From the NCBI GenBank assembly GCA_019241085.1, contig JAFAXH010000120.1, positions 1 through 41,062 of the forward strand: a stretch of 41,062 nt of DNA, read 5' to 3'. The notes beneath the pieces are model-generated. The model was not told the origin of the DNA. It saw only the letters and a list, made by a program, of their open reading frames with translations, and searched no databases. Position numbers and translations under genes: made by a program. Origin of the DNA: Verrucomicrobiota bacterium. Its GTDB lineage: Bacteria > Verrucomicrobiota > Verrucomicrobiia > Chthoniobacterales > SZAS-18. Below, one piece after another: positions 7,517 through 16,832 of the stretch. Each line of letters opens with the position of its first letter. Position 1 is the first letter of the stretch.

Positions 7517-9229
7517 TCACAGGTCGGGATTGCGCGGGAACTTCGCATACGGCAGCCGCGCGCCGTCGTAGGTGAACTGGTCCGCGCGGATCTCGTCCGG
7601 GCAGGCAAACTCGTCGCCCACGCCGCTGGCGCCCAGCAGATCATCCACCTCGATGCCGTCGCCGCTGGAGCCGAGCGCGCCGATGAGCACGCCATTGCGG
7701 TAGAGGGGGAAGCCGCCGCCGAAGAGGTTGATGCCGTCAGGCAAATTCGGGTTCGGCGGGAGCATCGTCGGCACCGGGACGCCGGGCCCCTGTGGACCGG
7801 CGACGGGAATGAATGGAATGCCAGTCACCGGATCAATGTTGACCGAGAAGGCCACCTGCAAGCCGACGGTGCCGGCCACCGGGGTGCCGTCCGGATTAAA
7901 CTGTGGAATGTCGGGTCCATAGGGGCCGGGGGCGCGCTCATTGAGTCCGGGCGGGAAATGATTTTGCGCCAGAAAACCGACCGTGCGCGTGCTGGCGGCG
8001 AAGGTGTCGCTGGAAAAGAAGAGCGCCGTGCGCGCCTTCTGCGGGCAAACGTCGTTGGCATCGAAGAGCGCCGAGCCAAACGTGCGCGCCGTGGCCAGGA
8101 TCGGCGCGGGCTGGCCGGGGCCGGGCGGAAGGCCGACGACGGAAACGAAAATCTCCGAGCGCTTGCCCTGCGGATTTTTGATGGCTGAACGGGTCGTGAA
8201 AGCACGCGCGGCGACGCGGCCGATGATGCCGCGGATGTCATCCTGACTGAGCCGCTGCTGGCCGTTCACGGGCACGCCCAAAAGCGGATCGTCGAGGATC
8301 GGCGAGCGGATGACGACCGGCCGGCCGCCGAGGATCTCGACGGGATACGGAAAATCCGGCTGCGCCGCCGTCAGCTCAAAGCCCGGCACGGGCGCGCCGA
8401 CAGCACCGATTGGTTTGACTTTGCCCAGCACGGCGCGGCCGTTGGCGTAAGGCAGGCCGAGGCCGTCGATGTAAACGTTCGTAGCGAGGACCGTCTTGCT
8501 GGGCGCGAACCCAGTCTGCCCCGTCAACGCGATGATTTCGTCCTCGTTCGGGCCGGGGACTGTGTTGTTCAACTCTTTGTTGACCGCGTCGATGAGGTTG
8601 TTCTGCAACCCGCTGAAAACGCCGATGCCGCCGACGAGCTGGCCATTTTTATAGAGCGGGAAGCCGCTGGTGCGCGCCGAGAGCCGGGTGTTGTAGATGC
8701 CCGTGCCGAGCGAGCCGGGGACGAACCCGCCGCCGGGCACGGCGGGGACTTCGCCGTTCGGCCCAGGGAACACGCGCTTGAACCGGTTGGCGTCGGAAAA
8801 GGGGAGCTGTGAGAACTCGATGCCCACGAGCGGACCGGGCGGCACGTTATCAATGCCGGGCGGGAAGTTTTGCTGGATGAGGAACTGCGCCGTGCGGGTG
8901 GAAAACGCATTTTCGTTCGTGCTCAAAAACGTCGGCGTGCCGGCCTCGCTGATCGCGGCGCCGATGCGCTCGGCTTGCGCCAGAGAGCCATCGTTGGTCA
9001 CTGTCCCGTCCACGGACCAAACGCCGAGCACGAAGCCCTCGCGGTCGGTGACGGCGATGAGCGCGCTGGGCCGCGTTTGCTCGGCGCGGCTGATGGCTTG
9101 GGCAATGATTTTTTGCACGTCGCCCAAGGTGAGCTGGGCGTGCGCGACAACAGGCGACAGCGCGAGGAGCGCGGCGCCGAGAAGCGTGGTGAACGAGGTG
9201 CGGCGGGAAGGAAACTGCGGGCGCGACAT
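7517..9229 (-). CDS. Exported protein with two GlcG/HbpS-like (DUF336) domains
   Basis: The chosen start at 9229 gives a 570-residue protein with a signal peptide ending near PVVAHAQ. Two related GlcG/HbpS-type domains follow. Each contains the glycine-rich motif in which a G-F-P-L-Y-K/R-N-G turn leads into a strand (GGFPLYRNGVLIGALG in the second), and each has an A-I-x-x-A segment near its start. GlcG/HbpS proteins bind haem or small molecules and some degrade haem. The gene is head-to-head with the porin/cytochrome operon and upstream of resB, so a haem-related role is a reasonable inference. An upstream ATG at 9274 would place residues before the signal peptide and is less likely. Confidence 0.85.
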   Translation of the reverse strand: MSRPQFPSRRTSFTTLLGAALLALSPVVAHAQLTLGDVQKIIAQAISRAEQTRPSALIAVTDREGFVLGVWSVDGTVTNDGSLAQAERIGAAISEAGTPTFLSTNENAFSTRTAQFLIQQNFPPGIDNVPPGPLVGIEFSQLPFSDANRFKRVFPGPNGEVPAVPGGGFVPGSLGTGIYNTRLSARTSGFPLYKNGQLVGGIGVFSGLQNNLIDAVNKELNNTVPGPNEDEIIALTGQTGFAPSKTVLATNVYIDGLGLPYANGRAVLGKVKPIGAVGAPVPGFELTAAQPDFPYPVEILGGRPVVIRSPILDDPLLGVPVNGQQRLSQDDIRGIIGRVAARAFTTRSAIKNPQGKRSEIFVSVVGLPPGPGQPAPILATARTFGSALFDANDVCPQKARTALFFSSDTFAASTRTVGFLAQNHFPPGLNERAPGPYGPDIPQFNPDGTPVAGTVGLQVAFSVNIDPVTGIPFIPVAGPQGPGVPVPTMLPPNPNLPDGINLFGGGFPLYRNGVLIGALGSSGDGIEVDDLLGASGVGDEFACPDEIRADQFTYDGARLPYAKFPRNPDL

Positions 9230-9307
9230 GGCGGCGGTTTTAACAAGCGGCCCTATAAAAATCAACACCAACAAAGAAAAAAAGATTTTTTGTAAAAAGC
9301 ACTTGCC
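9230..9307. promoter_or_regulatory. AT-rich divergent promoter region
   Basis: This 78-base gap separates the GlcG-like gene (minus) from the porin/cytochrome operon (plus). It is much richer in A and T than its surroundings, with a TATAAAAAT stretch near 9252-9260 and A/T runs up to 9300. Promoters for both directions must lie here or inside the genes. No clear -35/-10 pair could be assigned. Confidence 0.4.
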
Positions 9308-11599
9308 ATGCGAGTTACCAACTCACTATTTCTCGACGCGGTGCAAGCCATAGCCAAGCAACCGCATTTTTCGTTTTGTTCGTGCAAGGCAGGTCGGACG
9401 CTTTTCGCGACGACGGCCACCCTCGCCAGTCTGCTGGCAATTGGCGGCGGGAGCGCCGTAGCCGAAGAGCAAGACCATGGACCGGATGTGGAAATCCGCG
9501 TGCCCGCCGACGGCCAGGAACCGCTGCCCGCGAAAGCACCAAGCCGCTTTAACCCAGACCCCGGTGGCGGGCGCAACCGCGGCTCCGCGCCGGCAAGCAC
9601 GGACGCACCGCAGACCACGCTATTTGGCGGTGCGCCCCTGCCGCAACCACCGCCATATAATTCCGAACCGCTGCCGCGAAATCTGGCGCTGCCCCGGCGC
9701 AACTTGCGTTATCCGGAAGAACTGACGCTCCGGCTTGGCTATCCGAATTATCAATACGGCGAGAGCAACATCGGCTCGCTCCCCGGCACGGTGCCGCAGC
9801 TCAACCGCTGGCGCATCCCTTTTGGCGTGTATCCGCGCTACGAGGATCAGCGCCCGGAGGTGCCGTATCAATATGCGCTCCCGCGCTGGTTCGATCCTTA
9901 CAAGCCGAGCATTTTGAAGGGTGACTCGCCGTTGTTCGGGCAGGATATTTTTCTGGCGTTGACGATTCAGGATCAGGGCGTGGCGGAGTTTCGCCGTATC
10001 CCGGTCGGCAGTGGCGCCAGTGCGGCACGACCAGGGTCTTTTGAATTCTTTGGGCGTAGCGATTCCTACACGCTCTCGAATGACCTGTCGTTCACGATGG
10101 AGTTGTTCAAAGGTGAAACGGCGTTCAAACCGATTGACTGGGCCATCCGGCTGACGCCCGTCTTGAATGTCAATTACAGCGAGTTCAAGGAAACGAACAT
10201 CCTCGATCCCGATCCGCGCGGGCCGCACTTCGACGCCAACGGCCGGGCGATCAACAACCGCCTGCCGCAAGCCACGGGCGTGATCGTGAATCCAGCGGAT
10301 GTCGGCACGTTTTTCTCCACCGGCACCAGCGGACTGCAATCGGCGCCGAGCGACGATTTTGCCGGGACGCGCTACACGCGGCGCAACGAGCATTTCTGGT
10401 CGTTGCAGGAAGCGTTCGCGGAAATCCACATCAAGGATCTCAGCGAAAATTACGACTTCATCTCGACCCGCATCGGCAGCCAGTTGTTGAACACCGATTT
10501 TCGTGGGTTTTTGTTCAACGACACGAATACGGGCATCCGCTTTTTCGGTAACTACGCCAACAACCGCTGGCAATACAACGCGGCCTATTTCAAACAGCGC
10601 GAAAAGGACACTTACTCCGGGCTGAATGAGTTGGACGGACGCGATCAGGACATCTTTGTCGTCAATCTCTTCCGCCAGGATTTTTTGCGCTATTTCCTGC
10701 CGGAAAGCGACGAACGCGCGCTCGGCTACACGATGCTGTGGAGCCTCGTCGCGAGTCAGGACCACGGCGACTTTCATTATGACCGCAACGCCGTCCTCGT
10801 GCGGCCGGCGCCCATCGGCCAGATCAAGCAGCACGACGTGGACGCCTATTATTTCGGTTGGGGCGGTGACGGGCACATCGGCAAATATAATATTACGAAT
10901 CAATTCTATCAGGTCTTTGGCCGCGACCGCTTCAACGGCATCGCCGGCCGGCCGGTGGACATTAACGCGCAATTCTTCGCGCTGGAAGTCTCGCAGGATC
11001 ACGATTGGTGGCGGCCGAAATTTTCGTTCCTCTACGCCAGCGGCGACGCCCACGCGCGCGACGGCACGGCGACAGGTTTCGACGCGATCCTCGACAACCC
11101 GACTTTCGCCGGCGCGCCCTTCTCGTTTTTCACCCGGCAAGGCTTTGGTCTGGCGAATACCAAGGTGAACACCAAGCAGCCGAACAGCCTGCTGCTCGAT
11201 CTGCGCACGAGCAAGACCGAGGGACAATCGAATTTCGTCAATCCCGGCACGCTCCTGTGGGGCCTGGGTCTTGACGCGGACCTCACGCCGAAACTCAAGT
11301 TTCAGGCGAACGCCAACTACATTCGTTTCGTCAACACCGACGCCGTGCGCGATGTGCTCTTCACCGACCGCGTGGCGCGCGATCTCGGTTACGACTTGAG
11401 CGTGGGGTTTACCTACCGTCCGCTGTTGACGAATAACATCATTGTGAATGCCGGCGTTGGCGTGCTCATCCCGCAGCACGGTTATCGCGACATCTATCGG
11501 CGCATCGCCGAGCCGGTGCCCGGCTTCCCCACGGGTGAGCCTGGCAAGGTCGATCCTTTTCTCTACAGCGGCATCATCGCGGTGACGCTGACTTATTGA
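9308..11599 (+). CDS. Outer-membrane beta-barrel porin partnered with decahaem cytochrome
   Basis: The 763-residue product has a long charged leader, a hydrophobic stretch near residues 31-50 ending GGGSAVAEE, a proline-rich linker to about residue 130, and then repeated amphipathic strands rich in aromatic and polar residues (for example KLKFQANANYIRF). The chain ends in VTLTY, a terminal aromatic residue typical of outer-membrane proteins. No CXXCH motif is present. The gene ends 18 bases before a giant multihaem cytochrome. This arrangement recalls porin-cytochrome conduits for electron transfer across the outer membrane, though similarity to MtrB itself cannot be judged by eye. The signal peptide is unusually far from the first ATG, and no closer start codon is obvious. 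Confidence 0.8.
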   Translation: MRVTNSLFLDAVQAIAKQPHFSFCSCKAGRTLFATTATLASLLAIGGGSAVAEEQDHGPDVEIRVPADGQEPLPAKAPSRFNPDPGGGRNRGSAPASTDAPQTTLFGGAPLPQPPPYNSEPLPRNLALPRRNLRYPEELTLRLGYPNYQYGESNIGSLPGTVPQLNRWRIPFGVYPRYEDQRPEVPYQYALPRWFDPYKPSILKGDSPLFGQDIFLALTIQDQGVAEFRRIPVGSGASAARPGSFEFFGRSDSYTLSNDLSFTMELFKGETAFKPIDWAIRLTPVLNVNYSEFKETNILDPDPRGPHFDANGRAINNRLPQATGVIVNPADVGTFFSTGTSGLQSAPSDDFAGTRYTRRNEHFWSLQEAFAEIHIKDLSENYDFISTRIGSQLLNTDFRGFLFNDTNTGIRFFGNYANNRWQYNAAYFKQREKDTYSGLNELDGRDQDIFVVNLFRQDFLRYFLPESDERALGYTMLWSLVASQDHGDFHYDRNAVLVRPAPIGQIKQHDVDAYYFGWGGDGHIGKYNITNQFYQVFGRDRFNGIAGRPVDINAQFFALEVSQDHDWWRPKFSFLYASGDAHARDGTATGFDAILDNPTFAGAPFSFFTRQGFGLANTKVNTKQPNSLLLDLRTSKTEGQSNFVNPGTLLWGLGLDADLTPKLKFQANANYIRFVNTDAVRDVLFTDRVARDLGYDLSVGFTYRPLLTNNIIVNAGVGVLIPQHGYRDIYRRIAEPVPGFPTGEPGKVDPFLYSGIIAVTLTY

Positions 11600-11607
11600 A
11601 GCCAAAT

Positions 11608-11612
11608 AAGGA
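11608..11612 (+). promoter_or_regulatory. Ribosome binding site of the decahaem cytochrome
   Basis: AAGGA lies five bases before the ATG at 11618, inside the 18-base gap after the porin stop. It supports this start and independent ribosome loading on the second gene of the operon. Confidence 0.6.
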
Positions 11613-11617
11613 AAAGC

Positions 11618-14600
11618 ATGTATTCGCGCTCGCCCAATTCCCGACATCCGCAGGCTCGGTTTGTCTTTGGTGTTCTCGCCGCCGCAGGCATTGCTGCCGT
11701 GGCCTGGCTGGGGGCGCCGCTTTTCGCCCAAGCGCCCACGCCGGCGCCCGGCAGCGGCAATCGCCCGGTGCCGAGCATCCCGGGGCCGGTGGTGATCGGG
11801 CCAAATTCTTCGCCCGCACCCGCAGCCACACCGACGCCGGGCAGTGTCGCCGCGCCGACCGCACCACCACCGCCCACGCGCGATGCCGGCAACCCGAGCA
11901 CGCGGCCCGTGCCGGCGATCCCGCCACCCGTGGTGCTCACGCCCGATGGTCCGTTGCCGGCCAATCCGAACGCGACTCCCGCCGGCACGCCGCCGCTCAT
12001 CGACGGTCGCGCGGATCGGCGTGTGCCGGTCTCGCCGCTGCCTGCGCCCAGCCCGGGACAATCGCCTCTCGGCCTGCCCAATGCGACGCCGCCTCCGGCG
12101 CTTGATCTGAGCCAGGCGGAACGCACCGGCAACGGGCTGGGTCCGGTGACTTCGGTGCGCAATGAGCCACATTCATTTTCACGCGCGGGCTTGCCGGCGC
12201 GCAACTGGATCGATCAGACCCAGGCGACCGCCACCGCGAAGAGCGTCGGTTGCCTGGAATGCCACCAAGGCGTCGAGCCGATGCATCGCTCGCCCTATGT
12301 CGTGCTCGGTTGCACGGATTGTCACGGCGGCGATGCGACGGCGGGCGCGGGCAAGGATAAAGTGATTGTCTCCTACCGCGGCAAAAACGCGGCGGATTAT
12401 CCCAACGGCTTGATCCCCGGCCATGTGCCGCCGCGCAACCCGGATTATTGGCGCTCTGCGGCGAACCCGAGCAACGTGCCGCAGCTTCTTAATCACGAAA
12501 GCCCGGAGTTCATCCGCTTCGTCAATCCGGGCGACCTGCGCATTGCGCAACAAGCCTGCGGCCTTTGCCACGAGAAGAGCATCGAACACGTCGCCAACTC
12601 GATGATGACGACCGGCGTCATGCTTTGGGGCGCGGCGCTTTATAACAACGGCGCGTATCCCTTGAAAAATTACGTCTTCGGCCAGAGCTACCGGGCCGAC
12701 GGCGCGCCGCAGCGCATCAACAACCCGTTCCCGGTCACTTTGGAAATGACGCTGCGCCGCGGCGTGCTGCCATTTATCCAACCGCTGCCCCGCTTCAATC
12801 TCTCGCAGCCGAGCAACACGCTGCGCATCTTTGAAAAAGGCCAGGAGCCGCCGCTCGAACTCGGCAATCCCGAACCGGAAGAACGACCCGGCGCGCCCGC
12901 GAAACGCCTGACGGCCCGCGCGGAAGGCACGGGCATCCGGGTTGATCCGGTGTTCATCGGCTTGCAGAAAACGCGCTTGAACGATCCGTTGCTCTATTTC
13001 ATGGGCACAAACGATCATCCGGGCGACTTCCGTTCCAGCGGCTGCACGGCGTGTCACACGGTGTATGCGAATGACCGTTCGCCGACGAACTCCGGGTTTT
13101 GGAGCAAGTATGGCCACCAGGGGTTGAGTTTCACCGGCGACAAGAGCATCGCGAAAAACGAACGCGGCCATCCGGTCGTGCATCAGTTCACCCGTTCGAT
13201 TCCGTCGAGCCAGTGCATGAGCTGCCACATGCACCAGGGCAACCTGTTCGTGAATCCATACCTGGGTTACACCTGGTGGGATCAGGAAAGCGACGGCGAA
13301 TTCATGTATCCGAAGGAGCAGCACAATCCGACGGACGAAGAGATGGTGCGCGCGGTGCGGGTGAATCCCGAGGCAGCGGCGACGCGCGGGCTGTGGGGCG
13401 ACCAGAATTTCGTGGAAAAAGTCTCGGAGCTGAATCCGCAGCTCAAGAACACGCAGTTTGCCGATTATCACAGCCACGGTTGGGTTTTCCGCGCCATTTT
13501 CAAGAAGGATAAAAAGGGCAACATGCTCGACCGCGACGACCGGATCATCAGGCCGGACGACCCGAACAAATGGGCCAAGGCGGTGCATCTCAAAGACGTG
13601 CATCTGGAGCGCGGGATGCAGTGCGGCGACTGCCATTTCCTCCAGGACGTGCATGGCGACGGCACGCTCTACGGCGAGCCGCGCTCGGCGACGAGCATCG
13701 AGTGCATCGATTGCCACGGCACGGTCGATAAGCGCCCATCGTTGGTGACCAGCGGCAACGGCGGCAAGATCAACCTTGCCGAGAGCATCACGCCGTTTGG
13801 CCCGCGCTTTGAATGGCGCAACACGGTGGACGCGACCGGCGTGCCGCGGCGCGTGCTATATCAATATTCCAACATGGACCCGAACGTCCGCTGGGAAGTG
13901 CCGCAGACCGTCGATACGGTCGATCCCAGCTACGTCGCCAATTACGACAACAATCCGAAAAACGGCCCGGTGCGCCCGCACTTCAATCCGAAGTCGGCTT
14001 ACGCCAAGACGCTGCACCGCAACGGTCGAGCTTGGGGCGACGTGCCGGCCGACGCGGACGAGCGGCGTGAGACGCTGGCGCACAACAATGAAGCGATTAC
14101 CTGCCAGATCTGTCACACCTCTTGGGCGACGAGCTGCTTCGGCTGTCATTTGCCGCAAAAGGCGAACCAGCGCGTGCCGCAAAACAAATTCGAGGGCGTG
14201 ACGGACCGCAATTACACGACCTACAATCCGCAGGTGTTGCGCGACGATGTGTTCATGCTCGGCGTGGACGGCACGACGAAAAAGCACCGCATGGCCGTGC
14301 TGCGTTCATCCAGCGCGATTGTTGTCAGTTCGCAGAACTCAAATCGCGAGCAGGTCTATTCCCAGCAGCAAACCGTCAGCGCCGAGGGCTACAGCGGACA
14401 GGCATTCAATCCACACTTCCCGCACACCACGAGCAGCGTGGGCACGACGAAAAACTGCACCGACTGCCATCTTTCCAAAGCGGGCGACAACAACGCCTGG
14501 ATGGCGCAGTTCCTCGGTTTCGGCACCGGCACGGTCAATTTCTTTGGCAAATATGCCTGGGTCGGCGCCGGCGCGGAAGGCGTCTGGTCGGTCGCATGGA

Positions 14601-16435
14601 CCGAGTCCGACGAGCCGCAAGCCGCCATCGGCAGCCACCTCCATCGCCTCGCCTATCCCGACAACTACCGGGAACACATCGAGAAGCGCAAGGGCAAGCT
14701 GGAGACCGCTTTTGAGCACAAGGCAAAGGATTGCCGCGACCTGACCTATCGCGGTGAATTCCTCTACACCGCCAATGGCAAAGGCGGCTTCCAGCTTTAC
14801 GACATCAGCACGGTCGATAACAAAGGATTCAGCGAACGTTTCAACACCGCGCCGGTCTCGCCGCTCGGTGAAAACCTGCACGTCTCAACCAAGGGTGTGG
14901 CCACCGCGCTGGCGCTGCCGAGCACGCTCGGTCTCGATCCGTTGCGCAAACACATTCCGGAAAACGAGGAGCAAACCATTCCGCTCTATTACGGCTTCAT
15001 CTACGGAACCGATACTGTCGAGGGATTGGTTGTGATCTTCGTCGGTCCATTGGTCCAAGGCGAGCCGAACCGGTATTTCATCAAGAAACAAGTCAGCTTC
15101 AACCCGGCCGGTTTCACCGACTCGAAGGATGGCAAGCAGCTTGGCACCGGTTTGCTCACGGGCGCAACGCACATCGTCGCGGCTGGCTCGCGGCTTTACA
15201 TCACCAGCCCGCAGGGGCTTTCGGTGGTCAGCGTGGCCAATCCGAAGGAGCCGCGGCTGGTCAGCCATTACGGCGGCAGTTTCCTGCGCGAGCCGCAAGC
15301 CGTCACGCAGCCGCAGTTTCAGTATATCTGGGTCACGGACAAGGAAGGCTTGAAGACCTTTGACATTTCCGATCCGGACCATCCGGTGCCGGTGCCCGGC
15401 GCCGTGGTGCCGTTGCGCGAGGCGGGCCGGGCGTATGCGGCGCGCACGTATGTGTATGTGCCCAATGGCGAGGAAGGCCTGGCCATCATCGACGTGGAGA
15501 AACCGACCGCGCCGAAGCTGGTGCAAATGTATAACGCCGGTGGCGCGATCAACGACGCCAAGGCGATCCAGATCGGCTCGATCAGCGCTTCGATGTTTGG
15601 CCTGCTCGCGGATGGCAAGAATGGGCTGCGCGTGATCCAGCTCATCTCGCCGGAAAATGTGCCCGAGCACATGGGCTTTTCGCCCAAGCCGAATCCAATT
15701 TTGATCTCCTCTTATCCGATCCACGGTGGCGAGGCGCTGGCCGTTTCGCGCGGCCTGGATCGCGACCGCATCGTCGATGAGACCGGGCAGCAGACCGTCG
15801 TATTCGGCCGGCGCGGGTCGCGACCGTTCCATTTGGATGAGATGCTGCCGTTCCTCAAACACGGAACGACGGTGCGCGATCCGAAGGATGGCGTGACGCG
15901 CGGCATCGGCGGCGGGGGAAGTTATTATCGCGTGGACGATGTCTTCACCCGCGCCGACGACGCAGGCAATCGCCGGCTCGTGACGAAATCGGGCACCAGT
16001 TTGGCCGAACCAATGGCCTTCTCCGCCCCGGTCGGGCCTTATCCGCTGCCGCCCGCGCCTTCGCCCGGCGTGACCCCGGCACCAGACGGCAGCAACACGC
16101 TCCAGCCGCCACTGCCCGTGTCTCCGGACAATCCGTTCGTCGTGCCCGGCGAGGTCGAACGCATGAACCGTCGCTTGACGCCACTGCCGCCAGACGCTCC
16201 CGGTCAACCCACTCCCGCGCCGGTGCCATCGCCCGCACCTGACGCGACGGGTGGTGGCGCCTCACCCGCGCCTGCGCCCACACCGGCTGCCACGCTGCCG
16301 CCTTCCGTGCCGGATAATCCTTTTCTCCAGCCGGGCGCAGCCGAGCGCATGCTGCGCTCCCGCGCGGTCCGGCCCAGCGGCACCCCGGCGGGTTCGCCGC
16401 CCCCGCCCATTCCCGCGCCGACCACGGCGCGTTGA
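11618..16435 (+). CDS. Giant decahaem cytochrome c with LVIVD-type propeller
   Basis: The 1605-residue protein has a signal peptide (about residues 1-38, ending PLFAQA), a Pro/Thr/Ala-rich region to about 180, a haem region and a C-terminal repeat region. Ten CXXCH motifs are visible, with first Cys at residues 212, 232, 314, 476, 533, 669, 696, 829, 840 and 947. Residues about 1030-1350 hold several repeats of the form x-V-Y-V-x-x-x-x-G-L-x-I-x-D-V (for example YVYVPNGEEGLAIIDV), as in LVIVD-repeat propellers. The last ~130 residues are proline-rich and contain a duplicated DNPF-x6-ERM motif (near 1504 and 1566). It is likely exported and, with the upstream porin, may move electrons outside the cell. 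The redox partner is unknown. Confidence 0.9.
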   Translation: MYSRSPNSRHPQARFVFGVLAAAGIAAVAWLGAPLFAQAPTPAPGSGNRPVPSIPGPVVIGPNSSPAPAATPTPGSVAAPTAPPPPTRDAGNPSTRPVPAIPPPVVLTPDGPLPANPNATPAGTPPLIDGRADRRVPVSPLPAPSPGQSPLGLPNATPPPALDLSQAERTGNGLGPVTSVRNEPHSFSRAGLPARNWIDQTQATATAKSVGCLECHQGVEPMHRSPYVVLGCTDCHGGDATAGAGKDKVIVSYRGKNAADYPNGLIPGHVPPRNPDYWRSAANPSNVPQLLNHESPEFIRFVNPGDLRIAQQACGLCHEKSIEHVANSMMTTGVMLWGAALYNNGAYPLKNYVFGQSYRADGAPQRINNPFPVTLEMTLRRGVLPFIQPLPRFNLSQPSNTLRIFEKGQEPPLELGNPEPEERPGAPAKRLTARAEGTGIRVDPVFIGLQKTRLNDPLLYFMGTNDHPGDFRSSGCTACHTVYANDRSPTNSGFWSKYGHQGLSFTGDKSIAKNERGHPVVHQFTRSIPSSQCMSCHMHQGNLFVNPYLGYTWWDQESDGEFMYPKEQHNPTDEEMVRAVRVNPEAAATRGLWGDQNFVEKVSELNPQLKNTQFADYHSHGWVFRAIFKKDKKGNMLDRDDRIIRPDDPNKWAKAVHLKDVHLERGMQCGDCHFLQDVHGDGTLYGEPRSATSIECIDCHGTVDKRPSLVTSGNGGKINLAESITPFGPRFEWRNTVDATGVPRRVLYQYSNMDPNVRWEVPQTVDTVDPSYVANYDNNPKNGPVRPHFNPKSAYAKTLHRNGRAWGDVPADADERRETLAHNNEAITCQICHTSWATSCFGCHLPQKANQRVPQNKFEGVTDRNYTTYNPQVLRDDVFMLGVDGTTKKHRMAVLRSSSAIVVSSQNSNREQVYSQQQTVSAEGYSGQAFNPHFPHTTSSVGTTKNCTDCHLSKAGDNNAWMAQFLGFGTGTVNFFGKYAWVGAGAEGVWSVAWTESDEPQAAIGSHLHRLAYPDNYREHIEKRKGKLETAFEHKAKDCRDLTYRGEFLYTANGKGGFQLYDISTVDNKGFSERFNTAPVSPLGENLHVSTKGVATALALPSTLGLDPLRKHIPENEEQTIPLYYGFIYGTDTVEGLVVIFVGPLVQGEPNRYFIKKQVSFNPAGFTDSKDGKQLGTGLLTGATHIVAAGSRLYITSPQGLSVVSVANPKEPRLVSHYGGSFLREPQAVTQPQFQYIWVTDKEGLKTFDISDPDHPVPVPGAVVPLREAGRAYAARTYVYVPNGEEGLAIIDVEKPTAPKLVQMYNAGGAINDAKAIQIGSISASMFGLLADGKNGLRVIQLISPENVPEHMGFSPKPNPILISSYPIHGGEALAVSRGLDRDRIVDETGQQTVVFGRRGSRPFHLDEMLPFLKHGTTVRDPKDGVTRGIGGGGSYYRVDDVFTRADDAGNRRLVTKSGTSLAEPMAFSAPVGPYPLPPAPSPGVTPAPDGSNTLQPPLPVSPDNPFVVPGEVERMNRRLTPLPPDAPGQPTPAPVPSPAPDATGGGASPAPAPTPAATLPPSVPDNPFLQPGAAERMLRSRAVRPSGTPAGSPPPPIPAPTTAR

Positions 16436-16583
16436 AAGACCATCTCGCGACGGGCGGCGGCGTTCGACAAAAACTCCGCTTGCCGTGGCGAGGTTTCTTT
16501 GAATAAATGAATCTCTGCTCCTGAAATTTCAAACTCACGCAGAACCACCAAAACTAGAAATCACCAATAGAAACAGAAGCAAT

Positions 16584-16832
16584 ATGGCTGACAAATCGAT
16601 CCGACTCGCAGAAAACCCGGCTGGTAAGTGGTATGTGGATGAAACCTGCACGCCTTGCCACGTTTGCCTCGACGAAGCGGGGCCGAAGACCGCAACGCCG
16701 TTGATGCAATACAACGCGGATGAATCAAAGGTTTACTTTTTCAAACAGCCGGAAAATCCCGACGAAGAAGCGGCGGCCCAGCGCGCTTTGGAAATTTGCC
16801 CGACGCAGGCGGTCGGCAGCGATGGCGAGTAA
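16584..16832 (+). CDS. Small single-cluster [4Fe-4S] ferredoxin
   Basis: The 82-residue protein carries CTPCHVC near residue 27 and EICPTQAVG near residue 71, the C-x2-C-x2-C...CP pattern that binds one [4Fe-4S] cluster in monocluster ferredoxins. There is no signal peptide, so it acts in the cytoplasm. The CTPCH string fits the haem motif only by chance. It follows the decahaem cytochrome by 148 bases on the same strand and may be its own unit. It could supply low-potential electrons to a pathway linked with the cytochromes, but no partner is adjacent. Confidence 0.88.
   Translation: MADKSIRLAENPAGKWYVDETCTPCHVCLDEAGPKTATPLMQYNADESKVYFFKQPENPDEEAAAQRALEICPTQAVGSDGE

Noticed and set aside
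9250-9300. A-run/T-run hairpin near 9279-9293 as a terminator
   Set aside because: The stem consists only of A-T pairs and lies in a divergent promoter gap where no transcript should end.
9620-12172. A long minus-strand frame of 850 codons opposite the porin and cytochrome genes
   Set aside because: Arg/Ala/Gly-rich composition with no domain is typical of antisense frames in high-GC DNA; the plus-strand genes have signal peptides and motifs.
16584-16832. CTPCH in the ferredoxin as a haem c motif
   Set aside because: The protein has no signal peptide, and the next residues give C-x2-C-x2-C with a later CP, which is the [4Fe-4S] pattern.
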